Of a stretch of 64,000 nt of DNA, positions 35,312 to 44,465 are shown in pieces (position 1 is the stretch's first letter; each line of letters starts with the position of its first letter). The notes below the pieces were generated by a model. That model was not told the origin of the DNA. It did not search any database and saw only the letters and a program-made list of their open reading frames with translations. The translations under genes and the position numbers were made by a program. Location of the stretch: the NCBI RefSeq assembly GCF_000304355.2, contig NC_018227.2:868001-932000 (forward strand), read 5' to 3'. The DNA comes from Methanoculleus bourgensis MS2. Lineage in GTDB: Archaea; Halobacteriota; Methanomicrobia; Methanomicrobiales; Methanoculleaceae.

Positions 35312-36247
35312 GTGAACGCCGTCGAGGTCCGGGGCCTCTCGCGGTCCTTCGACGGTCGCGATATCCTCAGCGACGTCTCGTTCACCGTCGGGCACGGGGA
35401 GGTCTTCGGCTACCTCGGCCCGAATGGGGCCGGAAAGACCACGACCGTCCGGATCCTGCTCGGTCTGCTCGCCCCGGGCGCGGGTGAGGTCCGGGTCCTC
35501 GGCCGGGACCTCGCCGTCGATGACGATGCGCGCCGAAGAGTCGGGGTGCTCTTCGAGAACAACGGCCTCTCCGACCGGATGAGCGCTGCCGCCAACCTTG
35601 CTTACTACGCTGGGCTCTACGGTGTGGACGACCCCGCAGAGCGAATCGACGATCTCCTCACGCTCGTCGGCCTCACAGAACGACGGGACGACCTGGTCGG
35701 GACGTTCTCGACCGGCATGAAACGGAGACTCGGGATCGCCCGGGCCATCCTCCACCAGCCGGAGATCGTCTTCCTCGACGAGCCCTCATCAGGTCTCGAC
35801 CCCGGCGCGCAGAGGATGGTCCGCGACCTCATCCTCGAACTCTCCCGGCGGGAGGAGATGACGGTCTTTTTGAATTCCCACCACCTCGATGAAGTCCAGC
35901 GGATCTGCTCCTCGGTCGCGATCCTTGCGGGAGGGAGGATCCGGGCCTTCGATTCGGTGGCGAACCTCACCGGCGCGTCAGGCCGCCCGGTCGTGACGGT
36001 CGCCCTTGCCGACCCGGACGACCGGGCCCGGGCGTGTGCAGTCATTGCGGCGCTGCCGTTCGTCGCCGGGTGCGACATGGACGGCGCGAGCGCCCTCCTC
36101 TGCACCCTCTCAGACCCCGGCGCGACTCCGGATCTTGTCGCGGCGCTCGTCGGCGCCAACTTCCGCATCGAGGAGGTCAGGCGGTCGTCGCGGTCGCTTG
36201 AGGAGATCTACCTCGAACACGTAGGTCCGGCGGGGGGTGGGGCATGA
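35312..36247 (+). CDS. ABC transporter ATP-binding protein
   Basis: 311 aa DrrA/CcmA-type ATPase of an ABC-2 exporter. Walker A is LGPNGAGKTTT near residues 37-47, the signature is GTFSTGMKRRL (an FSTGM form of LSGGQ), Walker B is PEIVFLDEPSSGLD, and the H-loop is NSHHLDE. A roughly 80-residue C-terminal extension follows, as in this subfamily. GTG 35312 has GGAGG about 9 nt upstream. The stop overlaps the permease ATG by 4 bp. The substrate cannot be read from sequence. Confidence 0.93.
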   Translation: MNAVEVRGLSRSFDGRDILSDVSFTVGHGEVFGYLGPNGAGKTTTVRILLGLLAPGAGEVRVLGRDLAVDDDARRRVGVLFENNGLSDRMSAAANLAYYAGLYGVDDPAERIDDLLTLVGLTERRDDLVGTFSTGMKRRLGIARAILHQPEIVFLDEPSSGLDPGAQRMVRDLILELSRREEMTVFLNSHHLDEVQRICSSVAILAGGRIRAFDSVANLTGASGRPVVTVALADPDDRARACAVIAALPFVAGCDMDGASALLCTLSDPGATPDLVAALVGANFRIEEVRRSSRSLEEIYLEHVGPAGGGA

Positions 36248-36945
36248 GCACGTTTTCCGTCATCGCCGGCCGCGAGATGCGGCTCGCTTTCAGGAACCGG
36301 AGTGTCCTCATCACCGGGTTCATCTTCGCTGTCTGGCTCCCAGTCATGTCCGCCTTCGGGATCGCTGCGGGTGCCGGTGGAGACGCCGCAGCCCTTGCCG
36401 GCGGTATCGCCGCGATCACCCTCCCTGTCGGGGTATTCATGGGCTACATCTTCTGCGCCGACGCCTTCCTCAGGGAGAAGCGGGACGGCACCATCGAGAC
36501 GCTCCTCTGCACCCCGGTCTCCCTCCGCCGCCTCTGGGAGGGGAAGGCCGCAGGGGTCGCCGTGCCGGCCTACCTGATGACCCTTGTCTCGGCTGCAGTG
36601 ACCGCTGCGACGGTCTCCGCCCTCACCGGCATCTCGGTCGCCGCCGAACCCCTGCTCCTCCTCCACCTCGCGGTCATCGTCCCGGTCTGGGTTGTCGCCT
36701 CGGCCGGGCTCATCGGCGCGGCCCAGCTCGCGCTCGGGATGCGGGAGAACCAGATCCTCGGGTTCGCCCTCATCTTCGGGTTCATATTCCTGGTCGCCGG
36801 GTTGCAGCAGGCAGTGCCCGGCGGGTCGGGAATCTCGGCGACGGCGGAGGCGGTCCTCGCGGCCGCAGGACTCGCACTCCTCGCCCTTGCCCGTTTCATC
36901 GCGGGGAAGGTGACGAAAGAGCGGATCGTCCGGACGATCCCGTAA
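36244..36945 (+). CDS. ABC-2 type transporter permease
   Basis: 233 aa membrane protein with about six helices that makes the channel for the ATPase encoded just before it. The N-terminal segment FSVIAGREMRLAFRNRSVL and the intracellular CADAFLREKRDGTIETLLCTPVSL loop are typical of ABC-2 permeases. The ATG overlaps the ATPase stop (ATGA). No exported substrate can be inferred. Confidence 0.9.
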   Translation: MSTFSVIAGREMRLAFRNRSVLITGFIFAVWLPVMSAFGIAAGAGGDAAALAGGIAAITLPVGVFMGYIFCADAFLREKRDGTIETLLCTPVSLRRLWEGKAAGVAVPAYLMTLVSAAVTAATVSALTGISVAAEPLLLLHLAVIVPVWVVASAGLIGAAQLALGMRENQILGFALIFGFIFLVAGLQQAVPGGSGISATAEAVLAAAGLALLALARFIAGKVTKERIVRTIP

Positions 36946-36964
36946 ACATGTGGAACGGGCCGGC

Positions 36965-38188
36965 CTATTGCCCGGCCGCCGTCCCTTCCCTGAGATACCG
37001 GAGGACCGGGGCGAGGACCTCCTCATTCACCACGCCCGCTTTTGCCGCAGAGTTGCTGTTCATGGCGATGTAGGTGTCCTTCTCGGCCCAGTAGTAGAGT
37101 ATCGTGTACGAGCCGTAGTACCCGCCGGTATGGCCGTAGAGGGTCAGGCCCTCCGATGCGTTCTGCTGCATGAAGTATCCGTACCCGCATCCGACGCTCA
37201 ACTCCCCAAGACCGGGCACTATCCCGATCTTCTGGGACTGCGGGGAGGTGTTCTCCATCGCCGCAAGCGATGCCGGGCTGATCAGCGCTCCCGAACGGAG
37301 TGCACGGTGGAACCTGTTGAGATCGGCCGTCGTGCTCACGATATCCCCGGCGCCCCGGTCGAACTGGATGTAGAGGTCGCTGAAGTCCATGACGGTGCCG
37401 TCTTCTTCGCTCTCCTGTGCCCGCATATGCAGCCCGGGGATGTGATTGATCCGGTGGACAAACGTATCGTTCATCCCCGCCGGGACGAGGATGTTGCGGG
37501 TGACGTAGTCCTCGTAGGGGACGCCGGCCGCCTCGTCGATGATCAGCGTGAGAAGGATGTAGTTCACGTTCGAGTAGGTGTAACCCGTTCCCGGCGGGTA
37601 GAGGGGGCCGGCCTCGAGGCCCTGCCGCATCCCTTCCTGGTAGGGAATCGGGGTATCAGGGTTCATGTACTCTTCGAGGACGATCGCGTTCTCGTCGTAG
37701 TCCGCGATCCCGCTCGTGTGGTCGAGGAGGTGGCGGACGGTGATCGTGTCGCTCTCCGGGACCGCCTCCGCCACGCCCGCCGGGAGCCGGCGGTCGATGG
37801 GGTCGTCGAGCGAGAGCTTTCCGTCCTCGGCAAGCTGCTGAATCGCGACGCTCGTGAAGGTCTTTGTCACGCTCGCGATGATGAACCGCATCTCCGGCGT
37901 CGCCGGCATCGCGGGGGAGAGCGAGGCGTTGCCGGCCGCGTAGTTCCAGGTCCATTCCGGCGTCGAGATCTCGATCAGGGTGCCGGGGACGCCGGCGCTC
38001 ACAACCCCGGCCGAGACGATTGACTCGAGATCGGAGGCTACTGCAGTGGGCGGGGGGTTTCGGTAGGCGTCGCCCGCTTCCTGCACGGATCCGGAGTTCT
38101 GCATGCACCCGGAGGTGAGGACTCCCGCGGCTACGGTGATACCGATGAGAAGGAGGATATATGGCTTCGCATAGGGAAAGAGGCGCAT
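36965..38188 (-). CDS. Lipoprotein serine hydrolase (beta-lactamase/penicillin-binding family)
   Basis: 407 aa. An N-terminal hydrophobic helix ends at the lipobox LTSGC, so it is probably a membrane-anchored lipoprotein outside the cell. Catalytic motifs of the class C/DD-peptidase fold are visible: SVTK (SxxK; FIIASVTKTFT) near residue 105 and YSNVNY (YxN) near 195, with GHTGGY as the likely KTG equivalent (HTG) near 355. Its substrate is uncertain because archaea lack murein; a peptidase or esterase role is possible. Start ATG 38188. Confidence 0.85.
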   Translation of the reverse strand: MRLFPYAKPYILLLIGITVAAGVLTSGCMQNSGSVQEAGDAYRNPPPTAVASDLESIVSAGVVSAGVPGTLIEISTPEWTWNYAAGNASLSPAMPATPEMRFIIASVTKTFTSVAIQQLAEDGKLSLDDPIDRRLPAGVAEAVPESDTITVRHLLDHTSGIADYDENAIVLEEYMNPDTPIPYQEGMRQGLEAGPLYPPGTGYTYSNVNYILLTLIIDEAAGVPYEDYVTRNILVPAGMNDTFVHRINHIPGLHMRAQESEEDGTVMDFSDLYIQFDRGAGDIVSTTADLNRFHRALRSGALISPASLAAMENTSPQSQKIGIVPGLGELSVGCGYGYFMQQNASEGLTLYGHTGGYYGSYTILYYWAEKDTYIAMNSNSAAKAGVVNEEVLAPVLRYLREGTAAGQ

Positions 38189-38331
38189 AGATTTTCGTAT
38201 GATTTTTTCGATTATATGGTATCTCTTTTGAGGGGCGTATGGTGCATCGCTGCCGGCAGACATCGGTTCCGGGACGTCATCGACTCCTCGCCGTTTGCCG
38301 CCGCGATCATCGATTCAGACGGCCGCTATAC

Positions 38332-38505
38332 CTACTGGAGCATTTCACCTTATCTTGCGGGTCCTGGTGCAGATCGCCGGTCTCACGCGAAGTCGCGAAG
38401 AGCGCGAAGGGGACTTGCCAATACTCACACCAACCTCTCGCCCTCCCGCGTGCGATTGATGATCCGTCCAGATAACCCGTAAAATTAGATGCAATGGACC
38501 AGTAG
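38332..38505. mobile_element. MITE-like element with 30-bp terminal inverted repeats
   Basis: 174 bp, flanked by inverted ends that begin CTACTGG and end with CGGG on the inside: 38332-38361 and 38476-38505 match at 23 of 30 positions. The interior begins TCCTGGTGCAGATCGCCGG and has CTCACGCGAAG, TCGCGAAG and GCGCGAAGGGG units. It lies between the start of the hydrolase gene and the end of serS. This is the clearest full-length copy of the family in the window. Confidence 0.75.
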
Positions 38506-38566
38506 TCGTTTCCTGACGGTTCGTCTCCGCCAGGAAATGTATTGCAAGTCCCGGTCCCCGGGGCGC

Positions 38567-39844
38567 CTACAGCACCTTGTCGCCGTAGAGATATGGTCTG
38601 AGGGGCTCCGGGATCGTGACCGAACCGTCCTCGTTCTGGTAGTTCTCGAGGATCGCCCGGATCGCGCGCGACGTCGCTATCGCGGTGCTGTTCAGGGTAT
38701 GCACGTAGCGCTTCTCGGTGAACTCGGTCGGATCGCGCACCTTGATGTTCAGCCTGACCGCCTGGTAGGCCGTGCAGTTCGAGCACGAGACCGCTTCACG
38801 GTAGCGCTCCTCGCGCGGCATCCAGACCTCAAGATCGTACTTCTTCGCGGCGACGGTCCCGATATCGCCCGTGCAGATCGAGACGATCCGGTAGGGGAGG
38901 CCGAGCTGCCGGAAGACCTCCTCAGCGTTCGCCAGCAGTTCCTCGTGGAGGTCCCAGGACTGCTCAGGCGTGGCATAGATGAACTGCTCCACCTTATGGA
39001 ACTGGTGGACACGGAAGAGCCCCTTCGTATCGATCCCGTGCGCCCCGATCTCGCGGCGGAAGCACGGGCTCAAGCCAGCCAGCCGGAGCGGGAGGTCCTT
39101 CTCCTCGAAGATCTCATCGCTGTACATCGCTGCCATCGGATGCTCGCTTGTCGCGATGAGGTACTCGTCCTCACTCTCGATCTTGTACATGACGTTCTCG
39201 AAGTCGGCGAGGTCAGTCACGCCCTCGTATGCGGCCCGGTTCATCATGTACGGCGGGATAATCGGGGTGTAGCCGCGCGCAACAAGCAGGTCCATCGCGA
39301 ACCGCTGGAGCGCCATATCGAGCAGGGCGAGCCTGCCTTTCAGGAAGTAAAACCCGGCGCCCGAGATCTTGACCGCACGTTCGAAGTCGGCCCAGTCGTG
39401 TTCGACGGCAAGCGCACCGTGGTTCTTCAGGTCAAACGCCGGGACCTGCGGCTCGCCCCACCGCTTGATCTCGACGTTCTCGGTGTCGTCCTTGCCGACG
39501 GGCACACTCTCGTGCAGGATGTTCGGGAGCCGCATCAGGCGGTACCTGACCCCTTCGGTGAGCGTATCGCGCTCCGTCTCCGCCTCCTTGATCCGTGCGG
39601 GGAGTTCTGCCGCCTCGGCGATGAGCGCCGCGGTATCGTCTCCTGCCTTCCTCGCGCGACTGATCTCCCGGGATATGACGTTCCTTCGGTTGCGCAGGTC
39701 TCCGATCGCCACGGTGAGTTCCCGTGCTCTCCGGTCCATCTCCAGCACCTCGTCGACCCAGGCCAGTTTCTCGGTATCTCCCCTTTTGTTGAGGTCTGCC
39801 CTGATGATCTCGGGGTGTGCACGAACGAACTTCAACTCAAGCAT
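38567..39844 (-). CDS. serS: Seryl-tRNA synthetase (bacterial type)
   Basis: 425 aa class II synthetase that charges tRNA-Ser. An N-terminal coiled-coil arm (about residues 25-110) binds the long variable arm of tRNA-Ser. The catalytic domain has motif 2 CFRREIGAHGIDTKGLFRVHQF and motif 3 with TSRAIRAILENYQ. The length and arm show the common type, not the methanogen-specific rare SerRS. ATG 39844 begins the conserved LELKFVRAHPE sequence. Confidence 0.95.
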   Translation of the reverse strand: MLELKFVRAHPEIIRADLNKRGDTEKLAWVDEVLEMDRRARELTVAIGDLRNRRNVISREISRARKAGDDTAALIAEAAELPARIKEAETERDTLTEGVRYRLMRLPNILHESVPVGKDDTENVEIKRWGEPQVPAFDLKNHGALAVEHDWADFERAVKISGAGFYFLKGRLALLDMALQRFAMDLLVARGYTPIIPPYMMNRAAYEGVTDLADFENVMYKIESEDEYLIATSEHPMAAMYSDEIFEEKDLPLRLAGLSPCFRREIGAHGIDTKGLFRVHQFHKVEQFIYATPEQSWDLHEELLANAEEVFRQLGLPYRIVSICTGDIGTVAAKKYDLEVWMPREERYREAVSCSNCTAYQAVRLNIKVRDPTEFTEKRYVHTLNSTAIATSRAIRAILENYQNEDGSVTIPEPLRPYLYGDKVL

Positions 39845-39961
39845 ACTGTCTCTCTGTAGTACTTCGCCACGACGGTATATGGTCATGTTGCCCTCAGGGC
39901 CGGGGTGGACGCGCGGCGGCCCCTGGATGTGCACCGGATCGCCTCCGCTCAAAAACCCACT

Positions 39962-39969
39962 CTTATAAT
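39962..39969 (+). promoter_or_regulatory. TATA box for the gene at 39994
   Basis: CTTATAAT is centred 28 bp before the ATG at 39994, and there is no ribosome-binding site between. The transcript is probably leaderless. Confidence 0.65.
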
Positions 39970-39993
39970 CTCCGGCGAACCAATCCTTCTAGT

Positions 39994-40446
39994 ATGGAAA
40001 AGAACCAGAAGATCATCCTGGTGGCAGGCGGCCTCATAACCCTCGGGCTGCTCGTCATCGACGTCTTCTTCGCCCTCATTGCGCTGGTCTTCGTGCTCGT
40101 CCTCCTGATGACGTTCCACATCATGGGGGAGACCAGGGACTACCCGCTCGTCGCCGCAGAACTCTCAGAGGATGCCCGGGAGGTCATCATCACCAACACG
40201 GGCACAGCAGAGGCGCGGAATATCCATGTTGCCGTTGTCCCATTCAACGTCGAGTTCGATATCGTGTCGCTCGAACCGGATGAGGCATCCGGGTTCGGGC
40301 TTGAGTCCATGGTGGTGGAGGCAAAAGCAGTCGTCACCTACGAAAACATCGCCGGCCAGAAGTACACGCGCACATACCCGCTCACGTCGCTCGGCAGCGG
40401 GGGCGACCTGTTGAAGCCGATGTTCCCGCTCTTTGGGCACCGGTGA
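39994..40446 (+). CDS. Small membrane protein with extracytoplasmic/CARDB-like domain
   Basis: 150 aa. Two hydrophobic helices (about residues 8-27 and 28-46) are followed by a soluble beta-rich domain: DYPLVAAELSEDAREVIITNTGTAEARNIHV, then FDIVSLEPDEAS and YTRTYPLTSL. This order of strands resembles CARDB/COG1361-type ligand-binding folds. A family name is not clear. Transcription looks leaderless and the gene lies opposite to serS. Confidence 0.75.
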   Translation: MEKNQKIILVAGGLITLGLLVIDVFFALIALVFVLVLLMTFHIMGETRDYPLVAAELSEDAREVIITNTGTAEARNIHVAVVPFNVEFDIVSLEPDEASGFGLESMVVEAKAVVTYENIAGQKYTRTYPLTSLGSGGDLLKPMFPLFGHR

Positions 40447-40493
40447 GAGGGGAAAGGCGCAAGGGAGGTGGCCGTAGCCCCGGATCAGCCCCT

Positions 40494-41170
40494 GTAGTGG
40501 ACAATTTCACCTTAACTTGAGGGTGCGTTGGAGTGATCGCCGGTCTCTCGCGTTGAGCGCGAAGGACGCGAAGGGGACTATACCGTCCAGCAACCGAACT
40601 TCACATCCTTCGCGCGGGAGAATTCATGGGGCAGAGCGAGAGGCTGTACGCATGAAAGCGACTATTCCCCAGGCTTGTTCCCATGCAGTGGACCGTGGTG
40701 GTGGCCTGCGCACCTGACGGTGCTCGAACGCCCGGCGACACGGTGGACGTTTATCTCAATTGGGGGAGGAGACCGGCGAGGGAGAAATCCCCCTCCCCGA
40801 AGGTAATAGTTGTAAGTCCTTCTCCAGCAACCCCACCCCTCCCGGCCTCCGGCCTCCTCCCCCGCCCCTCGGGGGCGGGGGCAGTGCGTGGGGATATCCA
40901 GTGGGAAGCCGTGTCTGGAGGGCCGCAGGTGGAGAAGTAGTCCGGACCCGGTTCTTTCCCGGGCTGTCCCCGGACACTGGACCGTTGTGGATAACTGCAA
41001 TTGGGGGGTGGGGACCGGGGAGGAGGCCCGCCCCCTCCCCGTACAAGGCAGCCCCCGCAATCCCCCATCCCGCCCGCCCATTCGGCGCTCCTCCCCGCCC
41101 TGCGAGGATTGGGGGGGCAGTCATCATGATATCTGGTGGGGATCGGTTGATGGGGCTATGCGATTGAGTC
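40494..41170 (+). repeat. Composite repeats: MITE left end, module G, cores, modules A and B
   Basis: The region begins GTAGTGGACAATTTCACC (40494), a MITE left end, with GCGCGAAGG and CTTCGCGCGGGAG units and the G unit near 40619. Cores are at 40686-40701 and 40975-40990, and the second has a G-run track. Module B occurs near 40850-40905 and in a weaker form near 41085-41120. The matching right end of the MITE was not found. The gap is convergent (small membrane protein and minus-strand gene ending at 41338). The rest, to 41337, is featureless. Confidence 0.7.
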
Positions 41171-41337
41171 CGGGCTGACAACAACCCTACCCGCCCCTGG
41201 TAGCCCTCACTTTCCTGTTCTGACAAGCACACAGCGCATCGCCGGTGCTCATGCGCCCGGCAAACCAACACGGTGCCCGGGGCTTGTCCCGGCGAGAAGA
41301 GATCCGGCAAGGCCCCTCACCAGCGTCCCGAAAAAAG

Positions 41338-41868
41338 TTATTCGGAGGGGGCGATATACTCAAGCGCCCGGGCGAGTGCGGCTGTCAGTTCCTCCTCCTT
41401 CTCCACATACTCATACAGCGCCCGGTAGAGCATGAAGACGAGGTCGTAGCCGTAGATGTCGACCGCCTCCTCCGGCGTGAGAGGGCTCGCGTAGGAATCG
41501 ACCCTGATCTCGGTGGTGGTGTACATCACCTCGTAGAACTTCCCCTCCTCATCGAGAACGCATATCTGGGTATCGACGGGCTTACTTGGGTCGTCGGGGC
41601 GGTACGGGAGCGGCTCGGCCTTCCCGAGGACGATCATCTTCCTCTCGTAGAACTCCTGGTCATAGAGTTCCCCGGACGCCTCCCTCTTCGCCCGCCAGAG
41701 CATCTCAAGGCCGATATCCTTCACGACCGGCGCCGTATCGGCGGCCATCCGTGCAACAAGCGCCCCGATCTTCTCCCGGAGCGCCGTTGTCGACTCTTCC
41801 TTCTTCGCCTGCAGGTCCCCGATGGTCTCGAGGAGCCGGGCGTATCCCTCTTCGATGATCGGATCCAT
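41338..41868 (-). CDS. Conserved hypothetical protein downstream of znuB
   Basis: 176 aa, soluble, mostly helical at both ends (ARLLETIGDLQAKKEESTTAL; EYVEKEEELTAALARALEY). The middle has aromatic strands, including FYERKMIVLGKAEPL and a PVDTQICVLDEEGKFYEVMY segment. No motif is recognised. ATG 41868 has an AGGTGAG site just upstream. It lies 51 bp after znuB on the same strand, so it may belong to the metal-uptake transcript. Confidence 0.75.
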   Translation of the reverse strand: MDPIIEEGYARLLETIGDLQAKKEESTTALREKIGALVARMAADTAPVVKDIGLEMLWRAKREASGELYDQEFYERKMIVLGKAEPLPYRPDDPSKPVDTQICVLDEEGKFYEVMYTTTEIRVDSYASPLTPEEAVDIYGYDLVFMLYRALYEYVEKEEELTAALARALEYIAPSE

Positions 41869-41919
41869 ATGCTCACCTAACTCTTGCGTACGCCCGCATA
41901 AGCGCACCGGTTTGTCCTG

Positions 41920-42729
41920 TTACCCGGCCTGCCGGAGGCGTTCGACCCCGAGGGCGCCCGCATACGCAAGCGTGCTCACGAGGATGATCGTCGCCCCTGA
42001 TGGGACGTTCGCGAGGTAGGAGAGCCATATCCCCATCCCGGTGAAGACGACGCCGAGGACGACGGCGCCAAGCATCATGCTCCATATGCGGGTGGTGTAG
42101 AGCCGGCTGATCGCCGCCGGGAGCGTGAGGAGCGCGATCACGAGGATGATCCCGACCACCCGGATCAGCATCACCACCGTCAGCGCAATCAGCACAAGCA
42201 GGAGGAGCGAGAGCCGCTCCACCGGCAGGTTCATGACCTTCGCGTAATCCGGGTCAAAGGTGACCGCCTGGAGCTCCTGGTAGAGGAGGGCCACGACGGC
42301 GACGATAACGACGGTGAGGACCGCCATCAGCAGGATGTCCCCCCGCGGCACGAGGAGGATGTTCCCGAAGAGGTAGGAGAAGAGATCGGGAGCAAACCCC
42401 GGTGTCAGGTAGACGAAGAGGATCCCGAGCGCCATCCCGGCCGCCCAGACCGCACCGATGAGGGTATCCATCTGCTGTTTTGCCCGGAGTTGGAGCGTGC
42501 CCATCCCGAGCGCCGTTGCGACGGTGAACCCGGTGGCCCCGGCGAGCGGGTCGATCCCGAGGTAATAGCCAAGCCCGATCCCCCCGAAGGCCGCGTGGGA
42601 TATACCGCCGCTGATCGCGACCATCCGCCGCACCACGACGTAGGTGCCGATGATACCGCAGGTGACGCTCGCGAGCACCCCGGCGATGAGCGCGTTCCTG
42701 AAGAACTCAAACCCGAGCACCTCTAACAT
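41920..42729 (-). CDS. znuB: Metal ABC transporter permease (ZnuB/MntB family)
   Basis: 269 aa with about eight membrane helices, ABC-3 family. VVRRMVAISGGISHAAFGGIGLGY near the N-terminus is the family signature. It forms the membrane channel for ZnuA-ZnuC, with zinc, manganese or iron as the likely metal. ATG 42729 is preferred because GGGAGGAG sits 6 nt before it; the frame also has GTG 42735, which overlaps the znuC stop. Confidence 0.9.
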   Translation of the reverse strand: MLEVLGFEFFRNALIAGVLASVTCGIIGTYVVVRRMVAISGGISHAAFGGIGLGYYLGIDPLAGATGFTVATALGMGTLQLRAKQQMDTLIGAVWAAGMALGILFVYLTPGFAPDLFSYLFGNILLVPRGDILLMAVLTVVIVAVVALLYQELQAVTFDPDYAKVMNLPVERLSLLLLVLIALTVVMLIRVVGIILVIALLTLPAAISRLYTTRIWSMMLGAVVLGVVFTGMGIWLSYLANVPSGATIILVSTLAYAGALGVERLRQAG

Positions 42730-42731
42730 AC

Positions 42732-43499
42732 TCACTCCTCCCGGGAATGCTCTGGAAATACCCGGTGCGGAACCCCGTGGGCGATCAGATCCACCGGGCA
42801 GTGGTATGCGGCCTCAAGCATATCGGCTGTGATCTCGGCTGTGTCGTGCGTGTAGAGACGCCGGTTTAAGCAGGCGACCCGGGTCACGTGCCCCGGGAGC
42901 ACCCCGATGTCGTGGGTCACGAGGACGATCGCCATCTGGTCGCGGAGCCGGTCCAGGATCTCGTAGAACTGTGCCTCTGTCGGGGCATCCACGTAGACCG
43001 TCGGTTCGTCGAGGAGGAGCACCTTCGGGTCGCCGACGAGCGCCCGGGCGATGATCGCCCGCTGCTGCTCCCCGCCCGAGAGGTCCTGGACCTGTCGGTC
43101 AGCGAGATCGGTGATCTGCATCGTCTCGAGCGCCTCCTCTGTCCGGGCATGGTCTTTTTCGTCGTAGCGCCGTGGGCGGCGGGTGATGTGGCCGAGACGG
43201 CCGGAGAGGATCATCTCCCGCACAGTGATCGGATACTGGAAATCGAACGTCCGGAACTGCGGGACGTAGCCGAGGAACTTTCGCATCGCCGCATCCGTGC
43301 TGCCGAGGATCCTGACCTCGCCGCGGCAGGGGGCGAGGAGCCCGAGGATCACCCGGAGGAGCGTCGTCTTCCCACCGCCGTTCGGCCCGATGATGGCGTA
43401 GAAATCGTCCGGGTAGATGTCAAGGTTCACGCCCTCAAGCACGGTCTGGCCGCGCAGCCTGACCCAGACGTCGTCGACCTCGATCACGGGGGCGCTCAT
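42732..43499 (-). CDS. znuC: Metal ABC transporter ATP-binding protein (ZnuC family)
   Basis: 255 aa ATPase. Walker A is IIGPNGGGKTTLL near residues 36-48, signature LSGGEQQRAIIARAL, Walker B VLLLDEPTVYVD, and H-loop VTHD. It powers ZnuB. The ATG overlaps the znuA stop by 4 bp, and its end overlaps or abuts znuB. The exact metal is not decided by sequence. Confidence 0.93.
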   Translation of the reverse strand: MSAPVIEVDDVWVRLRGQTVLEGVNLDIYPDDFYAIIGPNGGGKTTLLRVILGLLAPCRGEVRILGSTDAAMRKFLGYVPQFRTFDFQYPITVREMILSGRLGHITRRPRRYDEKDHARTEEALETMQITDLADRQVQDLSGGEQQRAIIARALVGDPKVLLLDEPTVYVDAPTEAQFYEILDRLRDQMAIVLVTHDIGVLPGHVTRVACLNRRLYTHDTAEITADMLEAAYHCPVDLIAHGVPHRVFPEHSREE

Positions 43500-44398
43500 G
43501 GACTGCCGCTCCCTGCGAACGCCGCGGCCACGTGCCGCATGTTTGCCAGGTAATCCTTCGCAAGCGGGCTTACCAGCACCACGGTCCCGCCGATCTCATC
43601 TGCGATCACCTCGGCGCTCCGGGTGGAGTACTCGGGCGACGCAAATATCACGGTGATATGCTCTTCCTTTGCCTGCTTGATGAGGTGCTCTATCCCCCGC
43701 GGGGAGGGTTCTTTCCCCTCGTTCTCGATCGGGATCTCCTCGAGGCCGTAGTCCCGGGCAAAGTAGGCCCACGACGGGTGGTAGACCATGATCTTCTCTA
43801 CCCCTGATTCGGCGAGCGCCCCGGCGATCTCCCTATCCAGGGCATCGAGTTCCCCCTGGTAGGCGTCGGCGTTCCGGCGGTATTCATCGGCGTTCGCCGG
43901 GTCGACCTCTACGAGCCCCTGGCAGATGTTCTCGACCATGACTTTCGCGTTCCGGGGAGAGAGCCAGATGTGAGGGTCGGTCCCGGAGTGGTCGCCTTCG
44001 CCGGTCGATATCAGGTCGATGCCGCGCGAGCAGTCGACGATCAGCATCCCGGGGTTCATGGCAGCGATCTTCTCCTTCCAGGCGAGTTCAAACTCTATCC
44101 CCGATCCCACCACAGCATAGATATCCGCGTCTGCGAGATCGGCGATGACCCCGGGCGGCGGTTCGTAGGTGTGCGGGTCGGCCCCCGGCGGCACCAGCAG
44201 GATCACCCTGACGTGATCGCCTCCCACCCGCTCCACGAACTCCTGCTCCGGCGGTATGGTGACCGCGACAACGATCTTCCCGTCATCCTGCCGGTCGGTC
44301 CCGGTGCACCCGGCCGTGGTTGCTGCCAGCATGAGGACTACAAATGCGGCTGCAACGAGGGAGAGGGGATTGACGATGCCCTTACCCTGCGATCCCAT
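43496..44398 (-). CDS. znuA: Metal-binding lipoprotein of ABC uptake system (ZnuA family)
   Basis: 300 aa periplasmic-type binding protein. The N-terminal helix ends at TTAGC, a lipobox-like site. Metal-site residues are near AVTIPPEQEFVERV and PHTYEPPP (His) and DPHIWLSP (His) and YHPSWAYFARDYGL (His), matching the cluster A-1 family pattern. The His-rich loop typical of zinc-specific ZnuA is absent, so manganese or iron remain possible. GAGGAG lies 8 nt before ATG 44398; an AT-rich promoter with TTTTTATTCTC lies further upstream. Confidence 0.9.
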   Translation of the reverse strand: MGSQGKGIVNPLSLVAAAFVVLMLAATTAGCTGTDRQDDGKIVVAVTIPPEQEFVERVGGDHVRVILLVPPGADPHTYEPPPGVIADLADADIYAVVGSGIEFELAWKEKIAAMNPGMLIVDCSRGIDLISTGEGDHSGTDPHIWLSPRNAKVMVENICQGLVEVDPANADEYRRNADAYQGELDALDREIAGALAESGVEKIMVYHPSWAYFARDYGLEEIPIENEGKEPSPRGIEHLIKQAKEEHITVIFASPEYSTRSAEVIADEIGGTVVLVSPLAKDYLANMRHVAAAFAGSGSP

Positions 44399-44465
44399 GG
44401 TTCTTCTCCTCAGGTTTGGTATTGGTCTAAATTTACTTCTATGTGAGAATAAAAACGTTGTGCCG

